From contig CCNC01000143.1 in the NCBI GenBank assembly GCA_000824845.1, forward strand, positions 93,202-157,201: a stretch of DNA of 64,000 bases, given 5' to 3'. The stretch comes from Mesorhizobium sp. ORS 3359. Its GTDB lineage: Bacteria; Pseudomonadota; Alphaproteobacteria; Rhizobiales; Rhizobiaceae. Position numbers and translations under genes: made by a program. The notes under the pieces are model-generated. The model ran no database searches. It saw nothing but the letters and a program-made list of their open reading frames with translations, and was not told where the DNA came from. Below are positions 33,382 through 42,880 of the stretch, in pieces; the stretch's first letter is position 1; the number at the start of each line of letters is the position of its first letter.

Positions 33382-33716
33382 TGTCAGTCCTCGAATTCCG
33401 CCTGCGACTAAGGCTATTCGAGTTGAAATGAGACACAAGCTGAAAATTCGATATTGCTGATTTACCTCTTGTTAACCTTAATGCCGGGCGCCCAATTTCG
33501 CTGATCATGCGCGAAAAAGCAAATCCCGACACGAACGACCCTCTAGTGCCAACAGGTTATAATTGATGAAGTCATTTCGAATTCAGAGCTTCGAAAGCGC
33601 CGGGGCTTGCCCAGCCTACACTTGTCCTGTAGCGGCCAATATATTTGGCGGGCCCTCAATACGGGTCGTAATTCTGCGAAGCGGAAGCCGTTTTGCGCTT
33701 TGCCCGGGAAATCCGG
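33382..33716. other. AT-richer intergenic region upstream of the acyltransferase gene
   Basis: This 335-nt gap separates the acyltransferase start from the stop of the GGDEF-EAL gene, both on the minus strand. It is AT-richer than its surroundings (for example AATATATTTGG near 33640) and should hold the acyltransferase promoter, perhaps near TTAACAAGAGG on the minus strand. A 69-codon plus-strand frame lacks a ribosome site and family features. I see no repeat. Confidence 0.5.
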
Positions 33717-36032
33717 TCAGCTGGCCGTTCGTTTGCCGGCGATATGCAGGTCCGCGACAAATGGCCATGTGACGCTCGACATCGTCTCGATGCCCGACGC
33801 GCTGAGCGCGGCGCCGAACAGAAAGCCTTGCACGAAGTCCGGCTTGACCAGATGAACCAGCGTCTTCAGCTGCTCGAAGGTCTCGACCCCTTCGATGGTG
33901 ACCGAAAGGCCCAATGTCCGCGACAGGCTGACGATGCCCTTCAGCAGATCGAGCGACTGCCGGTTCTGGTTCATATCGACCAGGAAAGAGCGGTCGATCT
34001 TGATCTTGTCGAGCGGCAGCTTGTGGAGATAGCTCAGACTGGAGTAGCCGGTGCCGAAATCGTCAAGCGCGATGCGCACGCCAAGCGCCTTCAAGTCCTC
34101 GATCGATTCGCGCGTCAGCGATTTGTCATCGAGCAAGGCGGTCTCGGTGACCTCGATCTCGAGCCGGTGCGCCGCAAGGCCCGACTTGGCCAAGGCGTCC
34201 CTGACCTTCTGGACGATGTCGCGGCTGCGGAAATCCTTGGCCGACAGGTTGACCGACACGCTGGTCTGGGCCGGCCATTTGGCGCATTCGGCGCAGGCTG
34301 CCTCCAAGACGAGACTGCTGATGTCGGAAACTATGCCCATCTCCTCGGCGAGCGGAATGAAGACACTGGGCGAGATCGGGCCGAGATCGGGATGATCCCA
34401 GCGGCAGAGCGCCTCGCAACTGGAGATGCGCATCGTGTTTACTGCCACGATTGGCTGATAGACGACACGCAATTCCTTCGCCTGCACGGCATTGCGCAGA
34501 TCGGCCTTCATCAGCTGGCGATTGCGGAAGGCGGCATCCATGGCCGCCTCGAACAGCCGCCAGCTGTTCTTGCCAAGTTCCTTGGCCTTGTAAAGGGCAA
34601 GGTCGGCCTTGACGATCATTGCATCAACCTCGGTGTCCTTGACCCTGGACAGCACCGCGCCGCCGCTGGCCTGGATGCGCAAGCCGTGGCCGGCGACGTC
34701 CACCTCGCCCTGCAGGTCCGCGAAGATCCGGTCGAGCAGGGTGCCGAGATGGCTCTCGTCCTCGACGCGGTCGAAGAAGATCATGAACTCGTCGCCGCCG
34801 AAGCGGCTGACCGTGATGCCCGGTCCGGCAATCGCCGCGAGACGCTCGGCCACGGCGTAGATCAGCCCGTCGCCGACCGGATGGCCGAGCGTGTCGTTGA
34901 CGCTCTTGAAGTCGTCGAGATCGAGCACCGCGAGGCCGCAGAGCCGATCCTGCTCGCCGGAGGCCATGGCCTCACGGACCAGCTCGTGGAAATAGGCGCG
35001 GTTCGGCAGGCCCGTCAGATTGTCGTAGCGCGCCATGAAGCGTATCTTTTCTTCCGCCTCGACGCGCACCGTCACGTCCTCGAAGGTGATGACGCCCAGT
35101 TCCTGGCTGCCTTCGCGGGCGGAGAATTCGTAATGCTGACCATTGGCCAGCGAAACGAGCACCTTGCGGTCGCGGCCTTCGCGCAGGGCGCGCGTCAGCT
35201 GCGCCTCGATGTAGCGGCAGTCTTTCGGCGCCAGCATGCCGCCTGCGACGCCGCGCATCAAAAGGCCGTGGATCGAGCGTCCGAGCAAAGCGTCGCCCGA
35301 TCTCAGCGACATCAGGCGGGCGGCTTCGGCGTTGGCCACCGCGACGCGCCCGTCCGGGCCTAGCATGACCAGGCCATGCGACATGGTGTTGAGCGCGCGA
35401 TCGAACCGGCGCGTCAGGTTCCCGGCCTGCTTGTGGCCGATGACGGCGGAGAAGAGCACGTTGCGGACATGGTCGGCGCTGTTGATGGTGACGAACGTCA
35501 ACGGGAAGATCATCAAGCCTAGGACGACAGAAGCCATATCCATGCGCAGGATGAGCGCAAGAGCCGCGGGCCCGACGAGGGTCAAGGAAAAAATCTGGAC
35601 CATGCGCATGGAGCCGTAGCTTCGTCCGACAACCGTTACCAGGGTCGTCAACGACAACGACACCGACGCCAGTTCAGCAAATTGATCAGGACGCAGGTAG
35701 ATCGACACGAAGCAGAATGACCCCAATGCGAGGCCCTGCGCGCTGCCTTTGAGAATGTAATTGCGCTCTATCGCTTCTGCCTCTGCGACACTTGCTATGG
35801 TGCCGCCCGCTCTATGGAAGCCTCGGATGCTGAAGTACCGCCAGAGGCTGGCCGATAGCAGAACGAAAGCCAATGTCAGATAAAGCAGATCCTGCGTACG
35901 CAGGTAGACCATGAAGCCGAGAATCCAGTAGCATACGCCGCCGATCGCGACCATGCCGGCGTTGTCGAACAATGCCCGCACGAACTGGATATAGACATCC
36001 GCCGGGATGTTCTCGGTCTTTGTTCTACCCAT
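33717..36032 (-). CDS. Membrane-anchored PAS-GGDEF-EAL cyclic-di-GMP protein
   Basis: A 771-aa protein: about five to six transmembrane helices in residues 20-195, a PAS-like domain (about 215-325), a GGDEF domain with intact GGDEF at 412-416, and an EAL domain with EALCRW (540 on), DDFGTGYSS and IEGVET. Both diguanylate cyclase and phosphodiesterase motifs are intact, so either or both activities are possible; no RxxD inhibitory site precedes the GGDEF. It would set local c-di-GMP in response to a membrane or PAS signal. Confidence 0.95.
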   Translation of the reverse strand: MGRTKTENIPADVYIQFVRALFDNAGMVAIGGVCYWILGFMVYLRTQDLLYLTLAFVLLSASLWRYFSIRGFHRAGGTIASVAEAEAIERNYILKGSAQGLALGSFCFVSIYLRPDQFAELASVSLSLTTLVTVVGRSYGSMRMVQIFSLTLVGPAALALILRMDMASVVLGLMIFPLTFVTINSADHVRNVLFSAVIGHKQAGNLTRRFDRALNTMSHGLVMLGPDGRVAVANAEAARLMSLRSGDALLGRSIHGLLMRGVAGGMLAPKDCRYIEAQLTRALREGRDRKVLVSLANGQHYEFSAREGSQELGVITFEDVTVRVEAEEKIRFMARYDNLTGLPNRAYFHELVREAMASGEQDRLCGLAVLDLDDFKSVNDTLGHPVGDGLIYAVAERLAAIAGPGITVSRFGGDEFMIFFDRVEDESHLGTLLDRIFADLQGEVDVAGHGLRIQASGGAVLSRVKDTEVDAMIVKADLALYKAKELGKNSWRLFEAAMDAAFRNRQLMKADLRNAVQAKELRVVYQPIVAVNTMRISSCEALCRWDHPDLGPISPSVFIPLAEEMGIVSDISSLVLEAACAECAKWPAQTSVSVNLSAKDFRSRDIVQKVRDALAKSGLAAHRLEIEVTETALLDDKSLTRESIEDLKALGVRIALDDFGTGYSSLSYLHKLPLDKIKIDRSFLVDMNQNRQSLDLLKGIVSLSRTLGLSVTIEGVETFEQLKTLVHLVKPDFVQGFLFGAALSASGIETMSSVTWPFVADLHIAGKRTAS

Positions 36033-36181
36033 GCCGCTGGCCCAACGCTACGCCTTGTCATGCCACACCCGCCTTAAGAAAGGCTTAGAACGGCGTTCAA
36101 CCCCGGTTGCGGAGGGTTGCAGCAGGCGGGACAGACCAGGGAATCCGGGAGTTCTGGCGCGCCGTCAATGCGCCGGCGCGG

Positions 36182-39100
36182 TCACTCGGCGGCGCGAAGC
36201 GTCGTCTCCGCCGGAGCCTGGGCCAGACGCTCGATCAAGCGCGAGCGCTCGCCCGCCGCCTTCGCGGCGCTGGCCTGCCGGACATGGCCGTAGCCGCGGA
36301 TCAATGCCGGCACGGAGGCCAGGGCTGTCGCGGCCTCCACCCTGCCCGGCGCCAGCGCGCCGGCGATGAGGCCGAGATCTGCTTCGTAGTCCCTCAACGC
36401 TTGCCGCTCCATGCGCCGCTCGGCCGTGTAGCCGAAGAGGTCGAAGGCGGTGCCGCGCAGGCCCTTCATCGCCGCCAGCAGTCGAAAGCCCTTCATCATC
36501 CACGGGCCGAAGCTCGATTTCCTGGGCTTGCCGTCATTGCCGCGGCGGCCAAGGATCGGCGGCGCGAGATGGAACTCAAGCCTCTCGTAGCTCTGGAACT
36601 GCTTGGCGAGGTCGGCGGCGAAAGTGCCGTCGGTATAGAGCCTCGCCACCTCATACTCGTCCTTGATGGCCATCAGCTTGAAAAGGTTCCTGGCGACGGC
36701 CTCGGTCACCGCGGTCGAGCCCGGCACGGCCTTGCCTTCAGCGGCGCGCAACGCCGCCACGCGGTCGGCGTAGCGCCTGGCGTAGGCGGCGTTCTGGTAG
36801 GCGGTGAGGAAGGCGACGCGGCGGGCGATGACATCGTCCAGCGTCTCGGCCGGTTTGGATGCAGGCTTGCCGGTCTGGGCGACAAGGCCACGCACGAAAT
36901 CGGGCTGATGCGCGGCGCGGCGGCCCCAGCGGAAAGCGGCGATATTCATCGCCACCGCCTCGCCGTTCAATTCTATCGCCTTTTCAACGGCTTCGGCCGA
37001 AAGCGGCAGACCGCCATGCTGGAAGGCGAAGCCAAGCATGAACATGTTGGCGCCGAGCGAATTGCCGAACAGGGCGGTCGCGGTGCGGGTGGCGTCGAAG
37101 AAATGCGCCTTGTCGTCGCCGGCAGCCGCTCGGATCGCCTTCTTCAGCCGCTCGACCGGCAGCGAGAAGTCGGCGGAACGGGTGAATTCGCCGGGCATGA
37201 TCTCGGCGGTGTTGGCGAGGAAAATCGTGTGGCCCTCGCGGACCGCGCCCAGCACCTTCTTGGCGCCGGAGACGACGAGGTCGCAGCCGAGCACAAGGTC
37301 GGCCTTGCCGGCCGAGACGCGAATGGCGTGGATGTCCTCAGGCGTCGGGGCGATGCGGACATGGGTGAAGACCGAACCGCCCTTCTGGGCGAGGCCCGCC
37401 ATGTCGATCATGCCGCAACCCTTGCCTTCCAGATGCGCGGCCATGCCGAGCACCGCGCCGACGGTGACGACGCCGGTGCCGCCGACCCCGTCGATGATCG
37501 CCGCCCAGCCCTGGTTGCCCATGCGCAATTCCACCGGCGCGGGCACGCCGTCCAGCGGATCGGCTCTGCCGGCGATCCCTTCGGCCTTCCTTATCTTGCC
37601 GCCATGGACGGTGACGAAGGACGGGCAGAAGCCGTTGAGGCAGGAAAAATCCTTGTTGCAGCTCGACTGGTCGATGCGGCGCTTGCGGCCGAATTCGGTC
37701 TCGACCGGCTGGATCGAGACGCAGTTGGACTGCACGCCGCAATCGCCGCAGCCTTCGCAGACCAGCTCGTTGATGAAGACGCGCTTGTCCGGATCGGGGA
37801 AGGTGCCGCGCTTGCGGCGGCGGCGCTTTTCCGCGGCGCAGGTCTGATCGTAGAGCAGCACCGAAACACCTTTCACGTCCCGCAATTCGCGCTGGACGAG
37901 ATCGAGATCGTCGCGGTGGTGGATGGTTATGCCGGCCGGGAAATCGGCCTTGCCGGCATATTTGCCGGGCTCGTCGGTGACGACGGCGATGCGCTCGACG
38001 CCCTCGGCGCGCACTTGCCTGGCGATCATGTCGACGGTCAGGCCGCCCTCATGCGGCTGGCCGCCGGTCATGGCGACGGCATCGTTGTAGAGGATCTTGT
38101 AGGTGATGTTGGCGTCGGAGGACAGCGCGAAGCGGATCGCCAGCACGCCGGAGTGGTTGTAGGTGCCGTCGCCGAGATTCTGGAAGATGTGGTCGCGCTT
38201 GGAGAACGGCGCCTGTCCGACCCATTGCGCGCCCTCGCCTCCCATGGCGGTGAAGCCGACGGTGTTCCGGTCCATCCACAGGGCCATGAAATGGCAGCCG
38301 ATGCCGGCGGCGGCCAGCGAGCCGTCCGGCACCTTGGTCGAGGAATTATGCGGGCAGCCCGAGCAGAAGAAGGGCGTGCGCGAGCCGATATCGAGCGTGT
38401 CGGCGAGCATCGCCTGGAACTGGCGCAGCTTCGCCACCCGCGCCGCGATCTCCTCGGACGGGCCGATGGTGCGCAGGATCCGCTCGCCGAGCGCAATCGC
38501 TATTTCGTTCGGATCCAGCGCACCCTTGGCCGGAAACAGCCAGTTGCCGCGCTCGTCCTTCTTGCCGACGATCACCGGCTGGGTGGCGGTGCCGTAGAGG
38601 TTCTCGCGCAGCTGCACCTCGATCAGCGAGCGCTTCTCCTCGACGACGACGATGGTCTCGAGGCCGCGGGCGAAGTCGGCGATGTGCTGGAAATCCAACG
38701 GCCACGGACAGCCAACCTTGAACAGGCGGATGCCGATGCGGTTGGCGGCCGCTTCGTCGATGCCGATATCCTCCAGCGCCTGGCGGACGTCGAGATAGCT
38801 CTTGCCGATGGTGATGACGCCGAGCTTGGGATTGCGGCCGCCGGAATAGACGATGCGGTTCAGCCCATTGGCTTGGATGAAGGCCGAGGCGGCGGCGCGC
38901 TTGTACTCGTGCAGCCGCTCTTCCTGGCCGAGCATGTCGATCTCGTGGCGGATGTTCAAGCCGCCCGGCGGCATGTCGAATTCGGGAATGACGATGCCCA
39001 GACGCTCGATCGAGGCGTCGACCGAGGCCGTCGATTCGATATTGTCCTTGACGCATTTGATCGCCGCCCAGGTACCGGCGAAGCGCGACATGGCAAAGCC

Positions 39101-39655
39101 GTAGAGGCCGTAGTCGATGATCTCCTGGACGCCGGCCGGATTGAGGATCGGCACCATGGTGTCGACAAAGAGGAATTCCGTGGCATGCGCGTTGGTCGAG
39201 GATTCGGCCATGTGGTCGTCGCCCATCAGGGCAAGCACGCCGCCATGCTTGGAGGAGCCGGCAAGATTGGCGTGGCGGAAGACGTCGCCGGACCGGTCGA
39301 CCCCCGGGCCCTTGCCGTACCAGACCGAAAAAACGCCGTCATGCGTGCCCTCGCCCAGCAATTCGGTCTGCTGCGAACCCCAGCAGGCGGTGGCGGCGAG
39401 TTCCTCGTTGAGGCCCGGTTGGAAGACGATGTCGGCTTGCGCAAGCTGCTTCTTCGCCCGCCACAGCTGCATGTCGAGGCCGCCTAGCGGCGAGCCGCGA
39501 TAGCCGGAAACGAAGCCCGCGGTGTTGAGGCCGGCGCGACGGTCGCGCTCGCGCTGCATCAGAAGCATGCGCACGACGGCCTGCGCGCCGGATAGGAAGA
39601 TGCGCTCCTTGCCAAGGTCGAACTTGTCGTCGAGCGCGACGTCGTGCAGCGTCAT
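36182..39655 (-). CDS. Indolepyruvate ferredoxin oxidoreductase family protein (fused alpha-beta-gamma)
   Basis: A 1157-aa fusion enzyme of the 2-oxoacid:ferredoxin oxidoreductase superfamily that would convert aryl or branched 2-oxo acids to acyl-CoA. The ThDP motif is LGDGTYNHSG; a ferredoxin-like cluster region reads CEGCGDCGVQSNC, with more cysteines at CNKDFSCLNGFC; the gamma-type domain includes GVGGTGVVTVGAVLGMAA. The ATG follows GAGGAAATACCTG. Such fused forms are known from alphaproteobacteria and work with oxygen-tolerant electron acceptors in some cases. It stands alone. Confidence 0.92.
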   Translation of the reverse strand: MTLHDVALDDKFDLGKERIFLSGAQAVVRMLLMQRERDRRAGLNTAGFVSGYRGSPLGGLDMQLWRAKKQLAQADIVFQPGLNEELAATACWGSQQTELLGEGTHDGVFSVWYGKGPGVDRSGDVFRHANLAGSSKHGGVLALMGDDHMAESSTNAHATEFLFVDTMVPILNPAGVQEIIDYGLYGFAMSRFAGTWAAIKCVKDNIESTASVDASIERLGIVIPEFDMPPGGLNIRHEIDMLGQEERLHEYKRAAASAFIQANGLNRIVYSGGRNPKLGVITIGKSYLDVRQALEDIGIDEAAANRIGIRLFKVGCPWPLDFQHIADFARGLETIVVVEEKRSLIEVQLRENLYGTATQPVIVGKKDERGNWLFPAKGALDPNEIAIALGERILRTIGPSEEIAARVAKLRQFQAMLADTLDIGSRTPFFCSGCPHNSSTKVPDGSLAAAGIGCHFMALWMDRNTVGFTAMGGEGAQWVGQAPFSKRDHIFQNLGDGTYNHSGVLAIRFALSSDANITYKILYNDAVAMTGGQPHEGGLTVDMIARQVRAEGVERIAVVTDEPGKYAGKADFPAGITIHHRDDLDLVQRELRDVKGVSVLLYDQTCAAEKRRRRKRGTFPDPDKRVFINELVCEGCGDCGVQSNCVSIQPVETEFGRKRRIDQSSCNKDFSCLNGFCPSFVTVHGGKIRKAEGIAGRADPLDGVPAPVELRMGNQGWAAIIDGVGGTGVVTVGAVLGMAAHLEGKGCGMIDMAGLAQKGGSVFTHVRIAPTPEDIHAIRVSAGKADLVLGCDLVVSGAKKVLGAVREGHTIFLANTAEIMPGEFTRSADFSLPVERLKKAIRAAAGDDKAHFFDATRTATALFGNSLGANMFMLGFAFQHGGLPLSAEAVEKAIELNGEAVAMNIAAFRWGRRAAHQPDFVRGLVAQTGKPASKPAETLDDVIARRVAFLTAYQNAAYARRYADRVAALRAAEGKAVPGSTAVTEAVARNLFKLMAIKDEYEVARLYTDGTFAADLAKQFQSYERLEFHLAPPILGRRGNDGKPRKSSFGPWMMKGFRLLAAMKGLRGTAFDLFGYTAERRMERQALRDYEADLGLIAGALAPGRVEAATALASVPALIRGYGHVRQASAAKAAGERSRLIERLAQAPAETTLRAAE

Positions 39656-39853
39656 CAGGTATTTCCTCTGCGGAGGCGCGCCTCACATCAGGCAGCCAAC
39701 GTCCGAGTGGGACGTCGCAGTCTTTCGTCCCTAGGCGGTGAGGTCAAACAAATTCGCAGAGGCCAGATAACACGCAACAAACGGTCTGGCGAGTGGCCGG
39801 CGGCGCATGCAAGATCATGCTAACCGCTTTGTGAGGAACAAAAATTTCGTGGC

Positions 39854-40384
39854 TCAGGTCGCTTTGGAGCAATCCGGCTTCTGGGCATCGGGCAGCTTGC
39901 CGTCAGGATGGCCGGCAAGGTCCGGGTTGAGCTCGTATTTCGGCCCGATCACCAGTGGCCGGTCCGGCAGCATCGTCTGGTCCTCGGAGGAGGTCATCGT
40001 GGTGTCGATGCTCTGCAGCAGCGTGCCGCTCGCATCCTCGATGCGGATCGAGACGGAATAGGGTTTATCTTTGACCACGCAGGTGAGCGGCGGGCTGGTG
40101 AGCGTGATGTGCGGCAGCTTCGGCCAGATCTTCTGGTTGACGATGAGCGGGTCGCCGCCGGCGGGATTCTGGAAGCTCACCACCGCGACCTGACCGTCGA
40201 CCATCGGCCGCAGCGGCTTCAGCGTGATGACATAGGTGGCGATGGCCAGCCGGTAGTTGAACTCGAACAGTTTTCCCGAGATGGCGAAGAGTTGATCCTT
40301 GCCGGTGTCGCGGCAGGCGCCGAGCGCGACAGCGGCGACCAGGGCGGCGCCGATCAAAGCCGAACGTGACAGTTTTCTAAGCAT
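39854..40384 (-). CDS. Putative lipoprotein of unknown function
   Basis: A 176-aa lipoprotein: positively charged start MLRKLSRSALIG, hydrophobic stretch and lipobox ALGAC at about residues 20-24. The mature part (for example YVITLKPLRPMVDGQVAVVS and LPHITLTSPPLTCVVKDK) looks beta-rich, ending in a Pro/Lys-rich tail. I recognise no family. It overlaps the end of the CGNR regulator gene by 8 nt, so the two are probably one operon. Confidence 0.85.
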   Translation of the reverse strand: MLRKLSRSALIGAALVAAVALGACRDTGKDQLFAISGKLFEFNYRLAIATYVITLKPLRPMVDGQVAVVSFQNPAGGDPLIVNQKIWPKLPHITLTSPPLTCVVKDKPYSVSIRIEDASGTLLQSIDTTMTSSEDQTMLPDRPLVIGPKYELNPDLAGHPDGKLPDAQKPDCSKAT

Positions 40385-40985
40385 TGGGAACCTCCCTCGC
40401 CGCCGTGCGGCGGCGGTAATAGCGGTTTGCCTTCTGGCGGTTGCCGCAGACAGCCATGTCGCACCACAAGCGGCTGGCGTTGCGGCTACGGTCGACGAAC
40501 AGCCAGCTGCAATTGGGGCAGATCCTCAGCCTCGCCACCGTTTCGTCGCGCAGCAGCGACAGCGCCGAGACGGCCAAAGCCGCCTCGAAGGCGATCGGCG
40601 TTCGCGGGTCGCCGAAAGGCTGGCCAGGCGTTGCGATCTCGGTCGCGCTGCCGGACAGCCCGCTGGCGCAGGCCGTGAGGAAATCGGGCAGGTGGCTGGT
40701 CGCCACCGCGCCATTCGATACGGCATGGCGAAACAGGCGATCGGTCGCTTCGCGGATCGAGATGACGGTCGGTTTGATCTCGCCCGGCTCCGGCGCCCGC
40801 AGCCGCCGGCCGCCGAGCTCGGCGGCGCGGAAGCCGCTGGCCGCCTCGGCGAAACGGGCGATCTCGGCCGGGTCGTCGAAACGGTCGAAGGACTTTTGCG
40901 GATCGTTGCGCAGCACCACGGTGTTCGCCGTGTCGAGCGCAAGGATGCCGCCGGTGAAGCGGTGCGGGGTCCAGGAAACCGTCAT
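40377..40985 (-). CDS. ABATE/CGNR zinc-finger transcriptional regulator
   Basis: A 202-aa protein with the stress-linked ABATE domain at the N-terminus and a CGNR zinc finger at the C-terminus: CPNCSWLFVDRS then LWCDMAVCGNRQKANRYY provides four cysteines and the namesake CGNR. These are DNA-binding proteins of modest characterisation. It is divergent from a LivH-type permease, and a perfect inverted repeat lies between them. It likely regulates itself and the permease (inference). Confidence 0.9.
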   Translation of the reverse strand: MTVSWTPHRFTGGILALDTANTVVLRNDPQKSFDRFDDPAEIARFAEAASGFRAAELGGRRLRAPEPGEIKPTVISIREATDRLFRHAVSNGAVATSHLPDFLTACASGLSGSATEIATPGQPFGDPRTPIAFEAALAVSALSLLRDETVARLRICPNCSWLFVDRSRNASRLWCDMAVCGNRQKANRYYRRRTAAREVPNA

Positions 40986-40991
40986 ACCAGA

Positions 40992-41027
40992 AATCTAACC
41001 GATAAAACGTGTTTGACAAGTTAGATT
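40992..41027. promoter_or_regulatory. AATCTAAC-N20-GTTAGATT operator in a divergent promoter
   Basis: Perfect 8-bp arms at 40992-40999 and 41020-41027. On the minus strand TTGTCA (41014-41019) and TAGATT (40992-40997) with a 16-nt spacer form a promoter for the CGNR gene, with the -10 inside the arm. On the plus strand TTGACA (41013-41018) could be the -35 for the permease. A bound regulator would cover both promoters. Confidence 0.6.
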
Positions 41028-41078
41028 CCGAATGTAACGCTCCATGCAGGGTCGCGTCGTGCGGCCCAGGGACGCCGC

Positions 41079-41984
41079 ATGCTCTATTTCTTCCAGCAGG
41101 TGCTGAACGGGCTGCATTCAGGCGCGCTCTACGCGCTGCTCGCCTTCGGCTATGTGCTGACCAACGGCATCCTGCACCGCACCAACCTAGCCTATGGCGC
41201 GCTGTTCGCCTTTTGCGGCCAGACGATGATCCTGACCGCAGCCTTCGGTTATCAGGCACTGTGGCTGACGCTGACCGTCGCGGTGGCGCTCGGCGTGGCC
41301 GCGGCCCTGCTCTACGCCGCGCTGATCAGCCATGTCCTGTCGCGCAGCGTGTTCGAGAGGCTCGCCGACCGCTCGCCCAACGCCATCGTGGTGACGACGC
41401 TCGGCATCTTGATTTTCCTGTCGGAGGCAAGCCGCATCGCCGCCGACACGCATGATCTCTGGCTGCCGCCGATGCTCGCCGATCCCGTCATTTTCGCCGA
41501 AGGTGAAGGGTTCAAGGTCACGCTCACCGTCATCCAGCTGCTCGACTGCGCGGGGGTCGTCGCGCTGGTGGCGCTGGCGGCCTGGCTGTTTTCGCATTCG
41601 CGCTTCGGCCGCGCCTGGCGTGCCGTCTCCGACGATCCGAAAGCAGCGGCGATGTGCGGAGTCGATGTGCGCGCGGTGTTCCGCCGCGCCGTGCTGTTCG
41701 GCGGTTTCTGCGCGGCCCTGGCCGGGGTGCTTGCCGGCCTCTACTACGGCAATGTGTCCTTCGGCACCGGGCTGGTCTACGGCCTGAAGATCCTGTTCGT
41801 GACGGCGGTCGGCGGCTACCTGTCGCCGCTTCGGGCGGCCCTTGGCGCCGCGGCCTTCGGCATGGCTGAATCGCTCTGGGCCGGCTACTTCCCGCTCGAA
41901 TGGCGCGACGCCTGGATCTATCTCTTCCTCGTCGCCATGCTGGTGCTGATCGGCGCCGGGCGCGACCAGGCCAAGATCGCGTAA
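41079..41984 (+). CDS. Branched-chain amino-acid-type (LivH) ABC permease, orphan
   Basis: A 301-aa membrane permease of the LivH family with eight or so hydrophobic segments; FGRAWRAVSDDPKAAAMCGVD is the cytoplasmic coupling loop and TAVGGYLSPLRAALGAAAFG the conserved late segment. Normally such genes sit with livM, livG, livF and a binding protein; none is nearby. The start codon ATG 41079 lacks a strong ribosome site. It may pair with components encoded elsewhere, or be a remnant. Confidence 0.85.
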   Translation: MLYFFQQVLNGLHSGALYALLAFGYVLTNGILHRTNLAYGALFAFCGQTMILTAAFGYQALWLTLTVAVALGVAAALLYAALISHVLSRSVFERLADRSPNAIVVTTLGILIFLSEASRIAADTHDLWLPPMLADPVIFAEGEGFKVTLTVIQLLDCAGVVALVALAAWLFSHSRFGRAWRAVSDDPKAAAMCGVDVRAVFRRAVLFGGFCAALAGVLAGLYYGNVSFGTGLVYGLKILFVTAVGGYLSPLRAALGAAAFGMAESLWAGYFPLEWRDAWIYLFLVAMLVLIGAGRDQAKIA

Positions 41985-42083
41985 AGCGCGTCGCGATCTT
42001 TCAGATTCGCTCCATGCGCTTTAGGTTTTTGGTTTTGCGCATGTCTTTATCCCGAAACCGGTTCCCACTTTCGGGAGACATGC
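41982..42083. repeat. Two palindromic repeats (family B) after the LivH gene
   Basis: The first has arms TAAAGCGC (41982-41989, including the stop codon) and GCGCTTTA (42016-42023). The second has arms GCATGTC...CCCGAAA and TTTCGGG...GACATGC (42039-42083). Both elements resemble intergenic palindromes frequent in Hyphomicrobiales and could end the LivH transcript. The rest of the gap to 42274 contains only the TRAP operon leader. Confidence 0.8.
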
Positions 42084-42274
42084 TTTAAGCATCCCAGACT
42101 TTGGTTGCATGACGCATCGTCAGGGGGCGGCATTCGGCCTCTGCGCGGCTTATCGATCTGCTCGGCGCGGCTTTGCCATGTTGACCTGCCGGACCACGCA
42201 CTGCATACCGTTGGGCCAGGCGACGCGACACCGGAGGGGGAATCGGGCGCGCCGCATTGTGAGGGAGGATATGC

Positions 42275-42880
42275 ATGGCAGGGCTTCTCGCTCTATCCAG
42301 GACGATCGACCGCATCAACGAGTTCATCGGCCGCTGGGTCTCTTGGCTGATCCTGCTCGCGATCCTCGTGAGCGCCGGCAATGCCGTCATCCGCAAGGTG
42401 TTCGACACCTCGTCCAATGCCTGGCTCGAACTGCAATGGTATCTGTTCGGCGCCGCCTTCATGCTGGCCGCGGCCTACACGCTGAAGCAGAACGACCATA
42501 TCCGCATCGACATCGTCTACGGCATGTTCTCGCGGCGCGTGCAGCACTGGATCGACCTGCTCGGCCACCTGTTCTTCCTGATGCCTTTCGTCGTGCTGAT
42601 GGTGGTCTATTTCGTGCCTTATGTGTCGCTGTCCTTCCACAGCGGCGAGATGTCGACCAATGCCGGCGGCCTGATCGTCTGGCCGGCCAAGGCCATTCTG
42701 CTCGTCGGCTTCTTCCTGCTGGCCCTGCAAGGCGTTTCCGAGATCATCAAGAAGATGGCCATCATGCGCGGCGACATGGACGATCCCAATCCCTTCATAT
42801 CGGCGCATGAGCAGGCCAGGCTCGAGGCGGAGGCGCTGGCCGAGGAAGCCAAAGCCATCGCCGGCGAGGTCCGCCCATGA
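42275..42880 (+). CDS. TRAP transporter small permease subunit (DctQ type)
   Basis: A 201-aa membrane subunit with four transmembrane helices (for example WLILLAILVSAGNAVIRKVF) and the family features LELQWYLFGAAFMLAAAYTL and DHIRIDI. The C-terminus has an acidic/Ala-rich extension. ATG 42275 follows GAGGGAGGA. It overlaps the large permease gene by 4 nt. TRAP systems take up carboxylates by a sodium gradient with a periplasmic binding protein. Confidence 0.94.
   Translation: MAGLLALSRTIDRINEFIGRWVSWLILLAILVSAGNAVIRKVFDTSSNAWLELQWYLFGAAFMLAAAYTLKQNDHIRIDIVYGMFSRRVQHWIDLLGHLFFLMPFVVLMVVYFVPYVSLSFHSGEMSTNAGGLIVWPAKAILLVGFFLLALQGVSEIIKKMAIMRGDMDDPNPFISAHEQARLEAEALAEEAKAIAGEVRP

Noticed and set aside
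33563..33772. 69-codon plus-strand frame in the gap before the acyltransferase
   Set aside because: No Shine-Dalgarno, no recognisable domain and it overlaps the end of the GGDEF-EAL gene.
33693..35363. Plus-strand open frame of 556 codons opposite the GGDEF-EAL gene
   Set aside because: No family features; the minus strand has intact GGDEF and EAL motifs.
36107..39487. Plus-strand open frame of 1126 codons
   Set aside because: Antisense to the indolepyruvate oxidoreductase-type gene; no domain or ribosome site, composition typical of the opposite strand of high-GC coding DNA.
42105..42810. Plus-strand 233-codon frame overlapping the DctQ start
   Set aside because: Out of frame with DctQ, Arg-rich; the DctQ frame has a strong ribosome site and membrane helices.
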